A stretch of DNA of 64,000 nt, taken from the NCBI RefSeq assembly GCF_000202835.1, contig NC_015186.1, positions 2,878,501-2,942,500 of the forward strand, given 5' to 3'. The notes below the pieces were generated by a model, which was given only the letters and a program-made list of their open reading frames with translations, did not search any database and had not been told where the DNA came from. The translations under genes were made by a program, and so were the position numbers. This stretch comes from Acidiphilium multivorum AIU301. Lineage in GTDB: Bacteria > Pseudomonadota > Alphaproteobacteria > Acetobacterales > Acetobacteraceae. Positions 53,665 through 64,000 of the stretch are shown here, piece after piece. Position 1 is the stretch's first letter. Each line of letters starts with the position of its first letter.

Positions 53665-55854
53665 TTATTCGGCGGCGATCACGTGGTCGTCCGCCGGGAT
53701 CATCACGGTGTCGGATCCGATCTCCACCGGATCGACGGACGTTTCCATGTCCCCAACCGACGAAGGTTCAACTGCCATCGTGGTGGTGGCAATCACCTCG
53801 GTGGTTTCGGTAATCTGCTCCACGATCATAGCAGGCATTTGCCAGCCGGGCGCGCGCAGCGGCTCCGGCAACCAGCCCGTTCCGGCCAGAAGCTCTTCCG
53901 CCCGAACCGCCATCTCGCCCTTCTTCAGGTGGTCGATCGACTGTGCGAGGGCATCGCCCCTCACCTCCCGCACCGCTTCCAGGATACGCGCCTTGGTCAC
54001 TCGGCCAAGGAAGTTATCGACGGTGGGTTCCCAGCCTCCGGTCGCGACCATGTCGAGTGACACCGCGTCCGCCAGCCGGTCGGCGTGTGCGATCGCCTTG
54101 GGCCGGCGGCTCCAGGCCTCATTTACCGCATTGACGGTCAGTGACACGCAATGGGCGAACAGCGCCTCGCGGCTGTCGGTATCGAAAGCCAGCAGCGCGT
54201 CCCACAACGTGCCGGCGTCCTCCGGCAGTTGCTCGGCCCAGCTGCGGTGCCGCGCATCGACCCGAGCCGCTAAGGGCGTGTCGGTCAGCCCTGGCGCATG
54301 ATTGCCGAACATCACGCTCTTCGGCTCGATCTCCAGGCAGGAATCAGAACCGTAGCGATAGAAAAGCTTGAGGCAGAGGACGTGTAGCAAAGCAAGGAAG
54401 GCTGTTGCCGGATCGGCGCCGAGCACGTCACGCAGCGCGAGCGTGCGATAGGCGGTGAGTTCGGTCAGCAATCTGTCCGGGATGGGACGAATACCCTCGT
54501 CTTCCTCCGGCGCTTCGAGTTGTGATGTGGCACCGTCACCCCTTGGCGCCGCATGCGCCGCATCGGAATGCGGTCCATGTTGAGAGCCCGCCCCTTCATC
54601 GTCGTCGGCCTCTTGCCGGGTGTCGCCAGATGAGAAGCTGTCGCCGTCAGGATCGGACAGCTCCGGCTCGGCGACCGGCGGCTCGTCCTCAGCACGAACA
54701 TAACCGCGCTCGACACGCAACCGCCCGGACCCGTCGATGCTGACAAAGGCACCGGCACGCGCGATATCGGCTGCATCGTAGATCACCGGGCGTGCCTCGA
54801 TCGCGATCAGCGCGGTCTCGATTTCGTTCAAGCGCCGCTCGACCGCTTCCGGCAATTCGTCTTGATTCGCATGGGCTTCCTCGAGCTGTTCGGCTTCGGC
54901 CCGCAATGCCTCGATCTTTGCACCTTCTGCCTCGGTCAGGGGCGGCTGCTCACCAGCAATCAGCCGCAGCCCGTAGGTATGGCCATACGGGAAGTCGATC
55001 GCGACCTCGACCCACTTCCAGCCCTCAGCACGGATCACGGTCGCATCGTGCTCCAACGTCTCGCAGGCCACGCGCTGCAGCAACCCGGCATCCTGCAACC
55101 AGCCGCCTTCGTCCGGCTGGAACAGATCCCGCATGACCGCACCCCCCGCGGCAGCGTAGGCGGCACCGGCATATTGCGCCCGCTTATCGGAACTGCGCAC
55201 CGCACCCTCTGTCAGCAGCCGGCGGATCTGATACGGCTCCTTGTTATAGGAGCGCTGGATCGCCTCCCAGACCTGCTCCTGGCGTTCGTGATCGGGGCTG
55301 ACGGTGAAGGCCATCAACTGGTCGAGCGTCATGCCGTCCTCCGCATAGACATCGAGCAGTTTGGGCGAGACGGCGGCAAGCCGCAGCCGCTGCTTCACCA
55401 CTGTGACCGCGACGAAAAACGCCGCCGCGATCTCCTCCTCGCTCAGCCCCTTCTCCCGCAGGGTGAGGAAGGCGCGGAACTGATCGAGCGGGTGCAGCGG
55501 CGCGCGCTGGACGTTCTCGGCGAGGCTGTCCTCCTCGGCCGTGCCCTCGGTACGCACCACGCACGGAATGGGCGCGGTACGGCCAAGCCGCTTCTGCTTG
55601 ACCAGCAATTCCAGCGCCCGAAAGCGACGCCCGCCGGCCGGGATCTCGAACATGCCGGTCTCCGCGCCATCGGCGTCGAGCACCGGCCGCACGGTCAGGC
55701 TCTGCAGCAGGCTGCGCCGGGCGATATCCAGAGCCAGCTCCTCGATCGATACGCCTGCTTTGATCCGCCGGACATTGGCCTGGCTGAGCACCAGCTGGTT
55801 GAAGGGGATGTCGCGCGACGCGCTGAGGGTGATCTTCTGAACGGTTTTAGCCAT
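53665..55854 (-). CDS. ParB/RepB-like partition protein, large form
   Basis: The 729-residue protein has an N-terminal ParB nuclease/CTPase-like domain (LVLSQANVRRIKAGVSIEEL, GGRRFRALELL, DSLAENVQRAPLHPLDQF) and a KorB-like HTH (EEEIAAAFFVAVTVVKQRL). A long, partly acidic C-terminal half (DDDEGAGSQHG, then EIEPKSVMFGNHAPG) has no known function. The ATG at 55854 was chosen since MAKTVQKITLS fits the family. It is preceded by a family I leader and followed by a terminator. Confidence 0.9.
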   Translation of the reverse strand: MAKTVQKITLSASRDIPFNQLVLSQANVRRIKAGVSIEELALDIARRSLLQSLTVRPVLDADGAETGMFEIPAGGRRFRALELLVKQKRLGRTAPIPCVVRTEGTAEEDSLAENVQRAPLHPLDQFRAFLTLREKGLSEEEIAAAFFVAVTVVKQRLRLAAVSPKLLDVYAEDGMTLDQLMAFTVSPDHERQEQVWEAIQRSYNKEPYQIRRLLTEGAVRSSDKRAQYAGAAYAAAGGAVMRDLFQPDEGGWLQDAGLLQRVACETLEHDATVIRAEGWKWVEVAIDFPYGHTYGLRLIAGEQPPLTEAEGAKIEALRAEAEQLEEAHANQDELPEAVERRLNEIETALIAIEARPVIYDAADIARAGAFVSIDGSGRLRVERGYVRAEDEPPVAEPELSDPDGDSFSSGDTRQEADDDEGAGSQHGPHSDAAHAAPRGDGATSQLEAPEEDEGIRPIPDRLLTELTAYRTLALRDVLGADPATAFLALLHVLCLKLFYRYGSDSCLEIEPKSVMFGNHAPGLTDTPLAARVDARHRSWAEQLPEDAGTLWDALLAFDTDSREALFAHCVSLTVNAVNEAWSRRPKAIAHADRLADAVSLDMVATGGWEPTVDNFLGRVTKARILEAVREVRGDALAQSIDHLKKGEMAVRAEELLAGTGWLPEPLRAPGWQMPAMIVEQITETTEVIATTTMAVEPSSVGDMETSVDPVEIGSDTVMIPADDHVIAAE

Positions 55855-55940
55855 GTCGATAACTCCGCGACGGGCGGCTGGAAGCCACTCTCCCAACCTA
55901 TCGCACCGTCACGAATCTTCGGTCCGCCCTCTCCCTCGAT
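55855..55940 (-). promoter_or_regulatory. Family I 5' leader with SD-adjacent stem, copy upstream of ParB-like gene
   Basis: On the sense strand the arms are 55914-55903 and 55875-55865 (GCCCGTCGCGG), pairing over about ten positions with one mismatch and a few G-U pairs. Between them lies an inner hairpin GGGAG-AGTGG-CTTCC (55894-55880). GGAG at 55866-55863 is the ribosome site, 8 bases from the ATG, and its first two bases belong to the stem base. It resembles the copies before the 55948 and 58156 genes. Confidence 0.6.
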
Positions 55941-55947
55941 GACGGCC

Positions 55948-56355
55948 TCAAACCCCGCGATCACCACCGTGATCCTCCGCCGGTCCATCCGGGAGATTGA
56001 ACACTTCGGCACCGGCGGCACGATAGGCGGCGGCAATCACGCCCAACGGCGCGTAGCTGAACGCACCGTGCGGCGGCGGATCGGGCGGTATGCCGACAGC
56101 AATCATCGGTCCATGCAGCGCCAGCCGTACCACGGCGGCGAAATCGAGCCTGCGGCTATCGATCACAGTTAACCCCGCTTCGATACAGGCGGCCTTGATC
56201 GGCTCGGCATCATAGCCGGAGAGCCGGGCGCCATCGTCGTACCAGAGGATAAACCCACCCCGGCCGATCGAAAGATGACCACCCTCGGTCGCCAGTGCCC
56301 GGGCGATCAGGTCGTCGTAGCGGTGATCGTCAGAATTGTTTGATCCGGCTTGCAT
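55948..56355 (-). CDS. Hypothetical protein of the mobile-element backbone, 135 aa
   Basis: The protein starts MQAGSNNSDDHRYDDLIARA. It contains GGHLSIGRGGFILWYDDGARL and AAYRAAGAEVFNLPDGPAED. No named family is recognised. The position between ParB and the leader, its codon use and its shared leader family with ParB and DUF932 make it a genuine backbone gene. It lies upstream of and co-directional with parB. Confidence 0.7.
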   Translation of the reverse strand: MQAGSNNSDDHRYDDLIARALATEGGHLSIGRGGFILWYDDGARLSGYDAEPIKAACIEAGLTVIDSRRLDFAAVVRLALHGPMIAVGIPPDPPPHGAFSYAPLGVIAAAYRAAGAEVFNLPDGPAEDHGGDRGV

Positions 56356-56452
56356 GATCTGTCTCCATGACGGAGCCACCGGGAGCCACTCTCCCTGATC
56401 TGTCGACCCGTCACGGAACGCCGACCGCACTCTGGCTCTCCCGACGGCGGGT
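56356..56452 (-). promoter_or_regulatory. Family I 5' leader, copy upstream of the 135-aa gene
   Basis: The arms CCGTGACGG (sense, 56416-56408) and CCGTCATGG (56373-56365) pair in all nine positions with one G-U. The inner hairpin is a perfect GGGAG-AGTGG-CTCCC (56395-56381). GGAG at 56366-56363 is the ribosome site, 7 bases from the ATG. The remaining 162 bases up to the antitoxin gene hold only its promoter region. Confidence 0.6.
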
Positions 56453-56614
56453 GGTGGGAGAGCCGGTCGGGCGAACCCGGCTGACCGCGGTCTTGATCGC
56501 ACCGGCCTCCCCCGACGTCCTCCCGTCCTGTCACATTGTGGCCGAGATCAAACCAATCCGGGCGTTGCGTCCGGGCCAGGGATATGACAGACTATCCCAC
56601 GAGGAGAATCGACA

Positions 56615-56881
56615 ATGTCGCACACAGTTGTTGGAAAATGGGGAAAGAACCTTGCCATTCGCGTCCCCATGGACGTCGCGCGTATGGCGGGCCTGACCGA
56701 CGGCGAAAAGGTGGAGATTGAAACGCTGGACGGCGACATCGTCGTCCACCGGCGGGCGGCGCATGCTCAGGCGCGCCAGGACGCGGAGAGCGCGGCTGAG
56801 GAAATCATCGCCGAGAGCCGCCGCCATTCCCTCGGTGGCGTTTCCATTCGGGACTTGCTGGACGATGGACGGCGTGGATGA
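56615..56881 (+). CDS. AbrB/MazE-type antitoxin
   Basis: The 88-residue protein starts with a SpoVT-AbrB swapped-hairpin domain (VVGKWGKNLAIRVPMDVARM, VEIETLDGDIVVHRR). The C-terminal part (SRRHSLGGVSIRDLLDDGRR) is the usual toxin-binding tail. GAGGAG lies 8 bases upstream of the ATG. It overlaps the PIN-domain toxin gene by ATGA, so the two form a toxin-antitoxin pair that probably stabilises the element. Confidence 0.92.
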   Translation: MSHTVVGKWGKNLAIRVPMDVARMAGLTDGEKVEIETLDGDIVVHRRAAHAQARQDAESAAEEIIAESRRHSLGGVSIRDLLDDGRRG

Positions 56882-57291
56882 GTCTTGTGCTCGACGCGTC
56901 CATGACCATCGCCTGGCTGTTCGACGATGAGCGGACCCAAGCTGCTCATGCGGTGATGCGCCGTGTGGTCGCCGAGGGCGCGATCGTGCCTTCGCTGTGG
57001 CGGCTCGAGGTTGCCAATGTGTTGCGCAATGCGGTCAGGCGCGGCCGTTGCGACGAAGCCTATGCCGGCCGGTCGCTGACGCGGCTTGGACGCCTCGCAA
57101 TCAAGAGCGACGAGGAAACCGACAGCCATGCCTGGGGTGCGACGCGAACCCTGTCGCGGGAGGAAAATCTGACGCTTTACGACGCCGCCTATCTCGAACT
57201 GGCCGTCCGCAAAAGCGCGCCGCTGGCGTCCTGCGATGCCGCACTGCTGGCGGCGGCGGCACGCCGGAAGGTCAACGTGCTCACCGCCTGA
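56878..57291 (+). CDS. VapC-like PIN-domain toxin
   Basis: The 137-residue PIN ribonuclease has the acidic residues in LVLDASMTIAWLF, LWRLEVANVL, LTLYDAAYLELAV and ASCDAALLAAA. These give the four-acid Mg site of VapC. It is coupled to the AbrB-type antitoxin upstream. Toxins of this type cleave tRNA or rRNA; the target is not predictable. Confidence 0.93.
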   Translation: MSLVLDASMTIAWLFDDERTQAAHAVMRRVVAEGAIVPSLWRLEVANVLRNAVRRGRCDEAYAGRSLTRLGRLAIKSDEETDSHAWGATRTLSREENLTLYDAAYLELAVRKSAPLASCDAALLAAAARRKVNVLTA

Positions 57292-57320
57292 TGCTTGCGG
57301 CGTCCGCGTTCGGCTATCGT

Positions 57321-57872
57321 CTACGAACCGGCCGAATGTTCGCCGTTGTTGACGGAAAGGTTGTGCGTTTCATCCGCAGTGCCGGTCTCGATCTCGGCAA
57401 GGCAATCTTCGAGGAAGTCGTTCGTCGATTGACCTTTGATGCCATCGGCGGTGATAAATATCGCCATGCCGCCCCATCCGTCCGGCCGCATCCGGCTACA
57501 GGTGAAGGCCGAGACCGCCGTGATATAACGAAGCGTGAGCGAGCGCTTCACGATGCTTTTGAACAGAAACTTCCACGATGTCATGCTGAGATCCAGCTCG
57601 ATCTCGTCCTCGTCCGTGGATGCTTCTGAAAGTTGCTCCGCGATGTAGGCATTTGCGTCGCTGTCGGCCGCTTTGGACGCGGCCAGAGCGGTTTTGAGTT
57701 CAGAACGGTTTATCCAGATCATGTCGGCCGGACATTCATCGGCATAGAAATACAATCCGTCGCCATCGGGTTCGGCACTGAAGATATGGGAGAGCAGAAG
57801 ACGTTCCAGCGGCGTCATGTCCACGTCCGGAATCGTCGGCTGAATGACGGTAGGCGTGTGATAGTTGGCCAT
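57321..57872 (-). CDS. Hypothetical backbone protein, 183 aa
   Basis: The protein starts MANYHTPTVIQPTIPDVDMT and contains LERLLLSHIFSAEPDGDGLYF and SWKFLFKSIVKRSLTLRYIT. It is acidic in the middle (ASTDEDEIELDLS). I do not recognise a family. GGAGA is 7 bases from the ATG at 57872. A hairpin, roughly AAAAAGCCTGG with CTGGACTTTTT, lies in its leader (57890-57922). The 283 bases upstream up to the DUF932 stop hold no other gene. Confidence 0.72.
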   Translation of the reverse strand: MANYHTPTVIQPTIPDVDMTPLERLLLSHIFSAEPDGDGLYFYADECPADMIWINRSELKTALAASKAADSDANAYIAEQLSEASTDEDEIELDLSMTSWKFLFKSIVKRSLTLRYITAVSAFTCSRMRPDGWGGMAIFITADGIKGQSTNDFLEDCLAEIETGTADETHNLSVNNGEHSAGS

Positions 57873-58155
57873 GTTCTTATCTCCAGAAATGCAAAAAGTC
57901 CAGTACGGGCCAGGCTTTTTGAATGGGGTTGGATGGGAAATGGAAACGGGTGCGGGACGGCCGAAGCTGCCCCGCGAGGCGAGGATCATTCCGCCACAGT
58001 GACGCCGGGTCTGAATCGTCCTGGTTAGTCAACGATGCCTCGACGCCATCGTCAGCGGCCAGAAAGCGCGGGCCGCAGGAATGAAGTCAGAAAGCATGAA
58101 AATGCCAGAGCAGACAGTCGTAGAACCAGGATGCGGCTTCTCGGCTTCACGTCAA

Positions 58156-59391
58156 TCAGGCGGCACGCTCCAGCAAAATCTTGGCCTTGCCCTCAAGCTC
58201 CAGCCTTGTGTCCTGATTCGGCTTGGAGCGGGCGAGCGCGGTGATGCCCTGCACGAAATCAAACACGCTCTCGGGAGGTCGGCCTTCTTCGTCGAGAACC
58301 GTGGCGATGACCTTCGCCGTCTCCGTCTTGCTGAAGCCGTACTTGCGGAGGAAGGCGTCTCGATCCTCATCTTTTCGGGCAATGATCGCTTCGTGTGCGG
58401 CCCGAATGCCGGCGACGAAAGGCGCCGGGGAAGAGGTAGCGAAGCGTTCCAGCGCGGGTGCAGCTTGATGGGCGAACCGGTGGGCGGCAAATTTACTATG
58501 CCGGATGCTGATCTCCTCGAAGCCTTCCACGCCCCACAAATTGCGATTCATGCACACCGCGCGGAGATAGAACGAGGCGATGCCGAGCGTCTTCGAGCCG
58601 ACCTCGCTGTTCCAGCAATAGAAGCCTCGGAAGTAGAGATCCGGATCGCCATTCGGCAGGCGGCCGGCCTCGATCGGGTTGGTGTCGTCCACCAGAAACA
58701 GGAACACGTCGCGGTCGCTGGCATACAGGGTGGTGGTGTCCTTGGTCACCTCGACGTAGGGGTTATGGGTCATGCTCGACCAATCGAGCAGACCTGGCAC
58801 TTTCCAGCGCGTATCGCCGGTGCCGTCGCCGGCAATCCGCATGACGGCTGAAATCAGCTCATGATCCCAGATGCGGCCATAATCCGGCCCGGTGACGGCG
58901 CGCAACTCAACCCGGCCATCCTCCACCTCCAAAGTCTTGATCATCTCCGCCCGGTGCGAGAGCAGCCCATGCTGCATGTTGATGCCGGCCAGCGGCGCCG
59001 GCAGCTGACGCAGATATCCAGCGGGCGCCCCCACCAGGCTGCACATCTGGCCGAACGACCAATGGGTTGGTGCGACCGGCTCGTCGCGGCCGGGCACGAT
59101 CAAGGACATCCGCTCGGCATCGTCGCGGCTCGCCTCGACACGCAGGTTTCGGGTCTCGACGGTGCGCGCGGTGGCGCGGTCCGCCCGCGCGCGAACAGCA
59201 CCGTAGAGGGCGCTCAGCGAGAGGTAACGCTCGTCGTCAGGCCGGGAAAACCACTCGGATGACACCCGGCCGATGCGCTCGCCACGCGAGATATCGACCT
59301 TATAGGCACCCGTCACACTCGAGAGGGGAGTCTTGCCGATGGCCGGGCTGGGCGCGCTACTACGGCTCTGGGGAACAACACTTTGGTTCAT
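58156..59391 (-). CDS. DUF932 plasmid/phage-like protein
   Basis: The 411-residue protein belongs to DUF932 (LGT-like plasmid family TIGR03299): LRAVTGPDYGRIWDHELISA, VPGLLDWSSMTHNPYVEV, DRDVFLFLVDDTNPIEAG and GFYCWNSEVGSKTLGIASF. Function is unknown; members are frequent in alphaproteobacterial elements and phages. The ATG at 59391 follows a GGAG 7 bases away, located at the foot of the family I leader stem. Confidence 0.9.
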   Translation of the reverse strand: MNQSVVPQSRSSAPSPAIGKTPLSSVTGAYKVDISRGERIGRVSSEWFSRPDDERYLSLSALYGAVRARADRATARTVETRNLRVEASRDDAERMSLIVPGRDEPVAPTHWSFGQMCSLVGAPAGYLRQLPAPLAGINMQHGLLSHRAEMIKTLEVEDGRVELRAVTGPDYGRIWDHELISAVMRIAGDGTGDTRWKVPGLLDWSSMTHNPYVEVTKDTTTLYASDRDVFLFLVDDTNPIEAGRLPNGDPDLYFRGFYCWNSEVGSKTLGIASFYLRAVCMNRNLWGVEGFEEISIRHSKFAAHRFAHQAAPALERFATSSPAPFVAGIRAAHEAIIARKDEDRDAFLRKYGFSKTETAKVIATVLDEEGRPPESVFDFVQGITALARSKPNQDTRLELEGKAKILLERAA

Positions 59392-59480
59392 GGGACTTCT
59401 CCGCGACAGGCCGGCCAAGAGCCTCTCTCTCAGCCTACATGCCCGTCGCGGAAAACCGCTCGGCACTCTCCCTCTCAAAA
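59392..59480 (-). promoter_or_regulatory. Family I 5' leader, copy upstream of DUF932
   Basis: The arms CCGCGACGGGC (sense, 59451-59441) and GCCTGTCGCGG (59411-59401) pair over 11 positions with a single G-U. The inner hairpin reads GAGAG-AGAGG-CTCTT (59431-59417), with A-U and G-U replacing G-C pairs of the other copies. GGAG (59402-59399) is 7 bases from the ATG. Confidence 0.62.
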
Positions 59481-59778
59481 CCTGGCCACGCCGTCGTTTG
59501 CGCGACGAAACCCGCCGTCTGGGCAAACCTGCGTATCGCCGACCCTGAAGCCATCTCAACTCGACGCCGCGACTCATGGGTCACCGCCAAGATCTTGCCC
59601 TCCAATCTCCTCATGCGCGCGCTGGCCGGCGCGCGCGCAAGTATTTGCCGCAAATATTTCGATAAAAGCACCAATCGTCAGCATTCGCGCGATGGACAGC
59701 ATCAGCATCTCCCCCGCGTCCCATGGCCACCCTACTGAGTAGAATGTTGATTTCGCGTAGCAGTGCGGTTTGACAGCA
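59481..59778. other. Divergent intergenic stretch with a perfect 15-bp dyad
   Basis: About 300 bases between DUF932 and the small gene before the recombinase. The only structure seen is TATTTGC-c-GCAAATA (59642-59656), a perfect inverted repeat in an AT-rich patch, a candidate operator for the recombinase or for the DUF932 transcript. No gene is supported. Confidence 0.45.
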
Positions 59779-59967
59779 ATGGAAGCCAAGATCGTTCCCC
59801 TACCAATACCTGACGGGTCGCCACACGACGGGCTGCGCTTTACGCCAGATGGCACGGGGCTGGACCCACGGCTGGTCGCGATGGTGCGATTACTCGCTAG
59901 ACAGGCGGCCGATGCGTATTATGATGAGACGACGGCGCCGATAGAGGATCATCTGTCGCGGCGCTGA
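59779..59967 (+). CDS. Small hypothetical protein upstream of the recombinase, 62 aa
   Basis: The protein starts MEAKIVPLPIPDGSPHDGLR and continues PDGTGLDPRLVAMVRLLARQ, ending DETTAPIEDHLSRR. It lies 11 bases before the recombinase ATG and is read in the same direction, so it is likely translated with it. No family is assigned. A recombination directionality factor or an accessory of the recombinase is conceivable because such genes lie next to integrases, but nothing in the sequence proves it. A TTG at 59770 is an alternative start. Confidence 0.6.
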   Translation: MEAKIVPLPIPDGSPHDGLRFTPDGTGLDPRLVAMVRLLARQAADAYYDETTAPIEDHLSRR

Positions 59968-59978
59968 GAAGGAGGCTC

Positions 59979-61673
<1,695 letters not shown>

Positions 61674-61701
61674 GTGGATGAGGTTACGATAGGCTGGAGG
61701 A

Positions 61702-61815
61702 CCTGGCGGCGACCTACTCTCCCGTGCCTTGAGGCACAGTACCATGGGCGCTGGGGATTTTCACGGCCGAGTTCGGGATGGGATCGGGTGCAGGCTCCCC
61801 GCAATGGCCACCAGG
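61702..61815 (-). rRNA. rrf: 5S ribosomal RNA
   Basis: About 114 nt on the minus strand, from CCTGGTGGCCATTGCGG to GAGTAGGTCGCCGCCAGG, with the conserved CCGAACTCGG loop. The flanking AGGCTGGAGGACC and its complement (61690-61702, 61815-61825) extend the terminal stem as a processing helix. Confidence 0.95.
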
Positions 61816-61902
61816 TCGTCCAGCCTATCGTTGTTTCTGGGCTGGTGTGGATTTGGCGTGTTGTGTGAGTTGTGTTGGTGTTTGTGCATGGTGGGGGTGG
61901 TT

Positions 61903-64000
<2,098 letters not shown>

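Overview
The window looks like part of an alphaproteobacterial chromosome, probably from an acidophilic, metal-tolerant Acetobacteraceae such as Acidiphilium. The evidence is a high-GC sequence, an alphaproteobacterial rRNA operon end (23S-5S-tRNA-fMet), an RPA-type replication initiator with an rlxS/DUF2840/TraF block typical of alphaproteobacterial mobile elements, and dense copper, mercury and arsenic resistance genes. The genus is an inference from gene content only.

Bases 1-11,600 hold a truncated IS, a hypothetical gene, lgt, a cysteine synthase, a CueR-type promoter driving a copper P-type ATPase with its MerR-family regulator, and two envelope thioredoxin-like genes. One of these, a TlpA-like gene, is cut in half by an IS4-family element flanked by a 9-bp duplication. 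An IS66-family element with an 8-bp duplication follows.

Bases 11,590-31,326 are one long minus-strand run. Read in transcription order it contains merA, a TlpA-like protein, a membrane protein, a decayed MerT-like copy, an APC permease, an intact MerT-like gene, a His/Cys-rich secreted protein, a multicopper oxidase, a DUF411 protein, a Met-rich protein, a membrane protein, a DsbD/ScsB-like reductant transporter, a methyltransferase, SCO, two tandem TlpA-like proteins (one with its first active-site Cys replaced by Tyr), a small membrane protein, a 1-Cys peroxiredoxin, cytochrome oxidase subunits II and I, CopC, CopD and CtaG. Many neighbours overlap by ATGA or GTGA. The layout couples copper detoxification, delivery of copper to an aa3-type oxidase, and envelope thiol chemistry. 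A divergent merR with a 19-bp-spacer promoter sits at its head.

Bases 32,000-61,640 are an integrated mobilizable element. The backbone is a relaxase, transglycosylase, TraF-like peptidase, DUF2840, RPA-type RepA with three 22-bp-period iteron-like repeats directly downstream, an HTH protein, RovC/DUF2285-type proteins, DUF736, DUF2493, a Toprim protein, ParB-like, DUF932 and a large serine recombinase. Cargo includes a formamidase-like gene with an SDR, arsenite oxidase aioBA, arsR-arsC-arsC-arsB-arsH and an AbrB/PIN toxin-antitoxin pair. An IS1595-family element is inserted near the repA end. No type IV secretion genes are seen. The recombinase frame runs through a rho-independent hairpin and ends inside the tRNA-fMet gene, which places the element next to the rRNA operon.

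The most unusual signals are two families of repeated, apparently structured 5' leaders on backbone genes. Family I precedes ParB, DUF932 and a hypothetical gene. In all three copies a long stem abuts the Shine-Dalgarno GGAG, and a small inner hairpin shows compensatory changes. Family II precedes DUF736 and DUF2493 and shares a GCGCAGCGGAGGA core and a covarying hairpin. I cannot match either to a named RNA family from memory.
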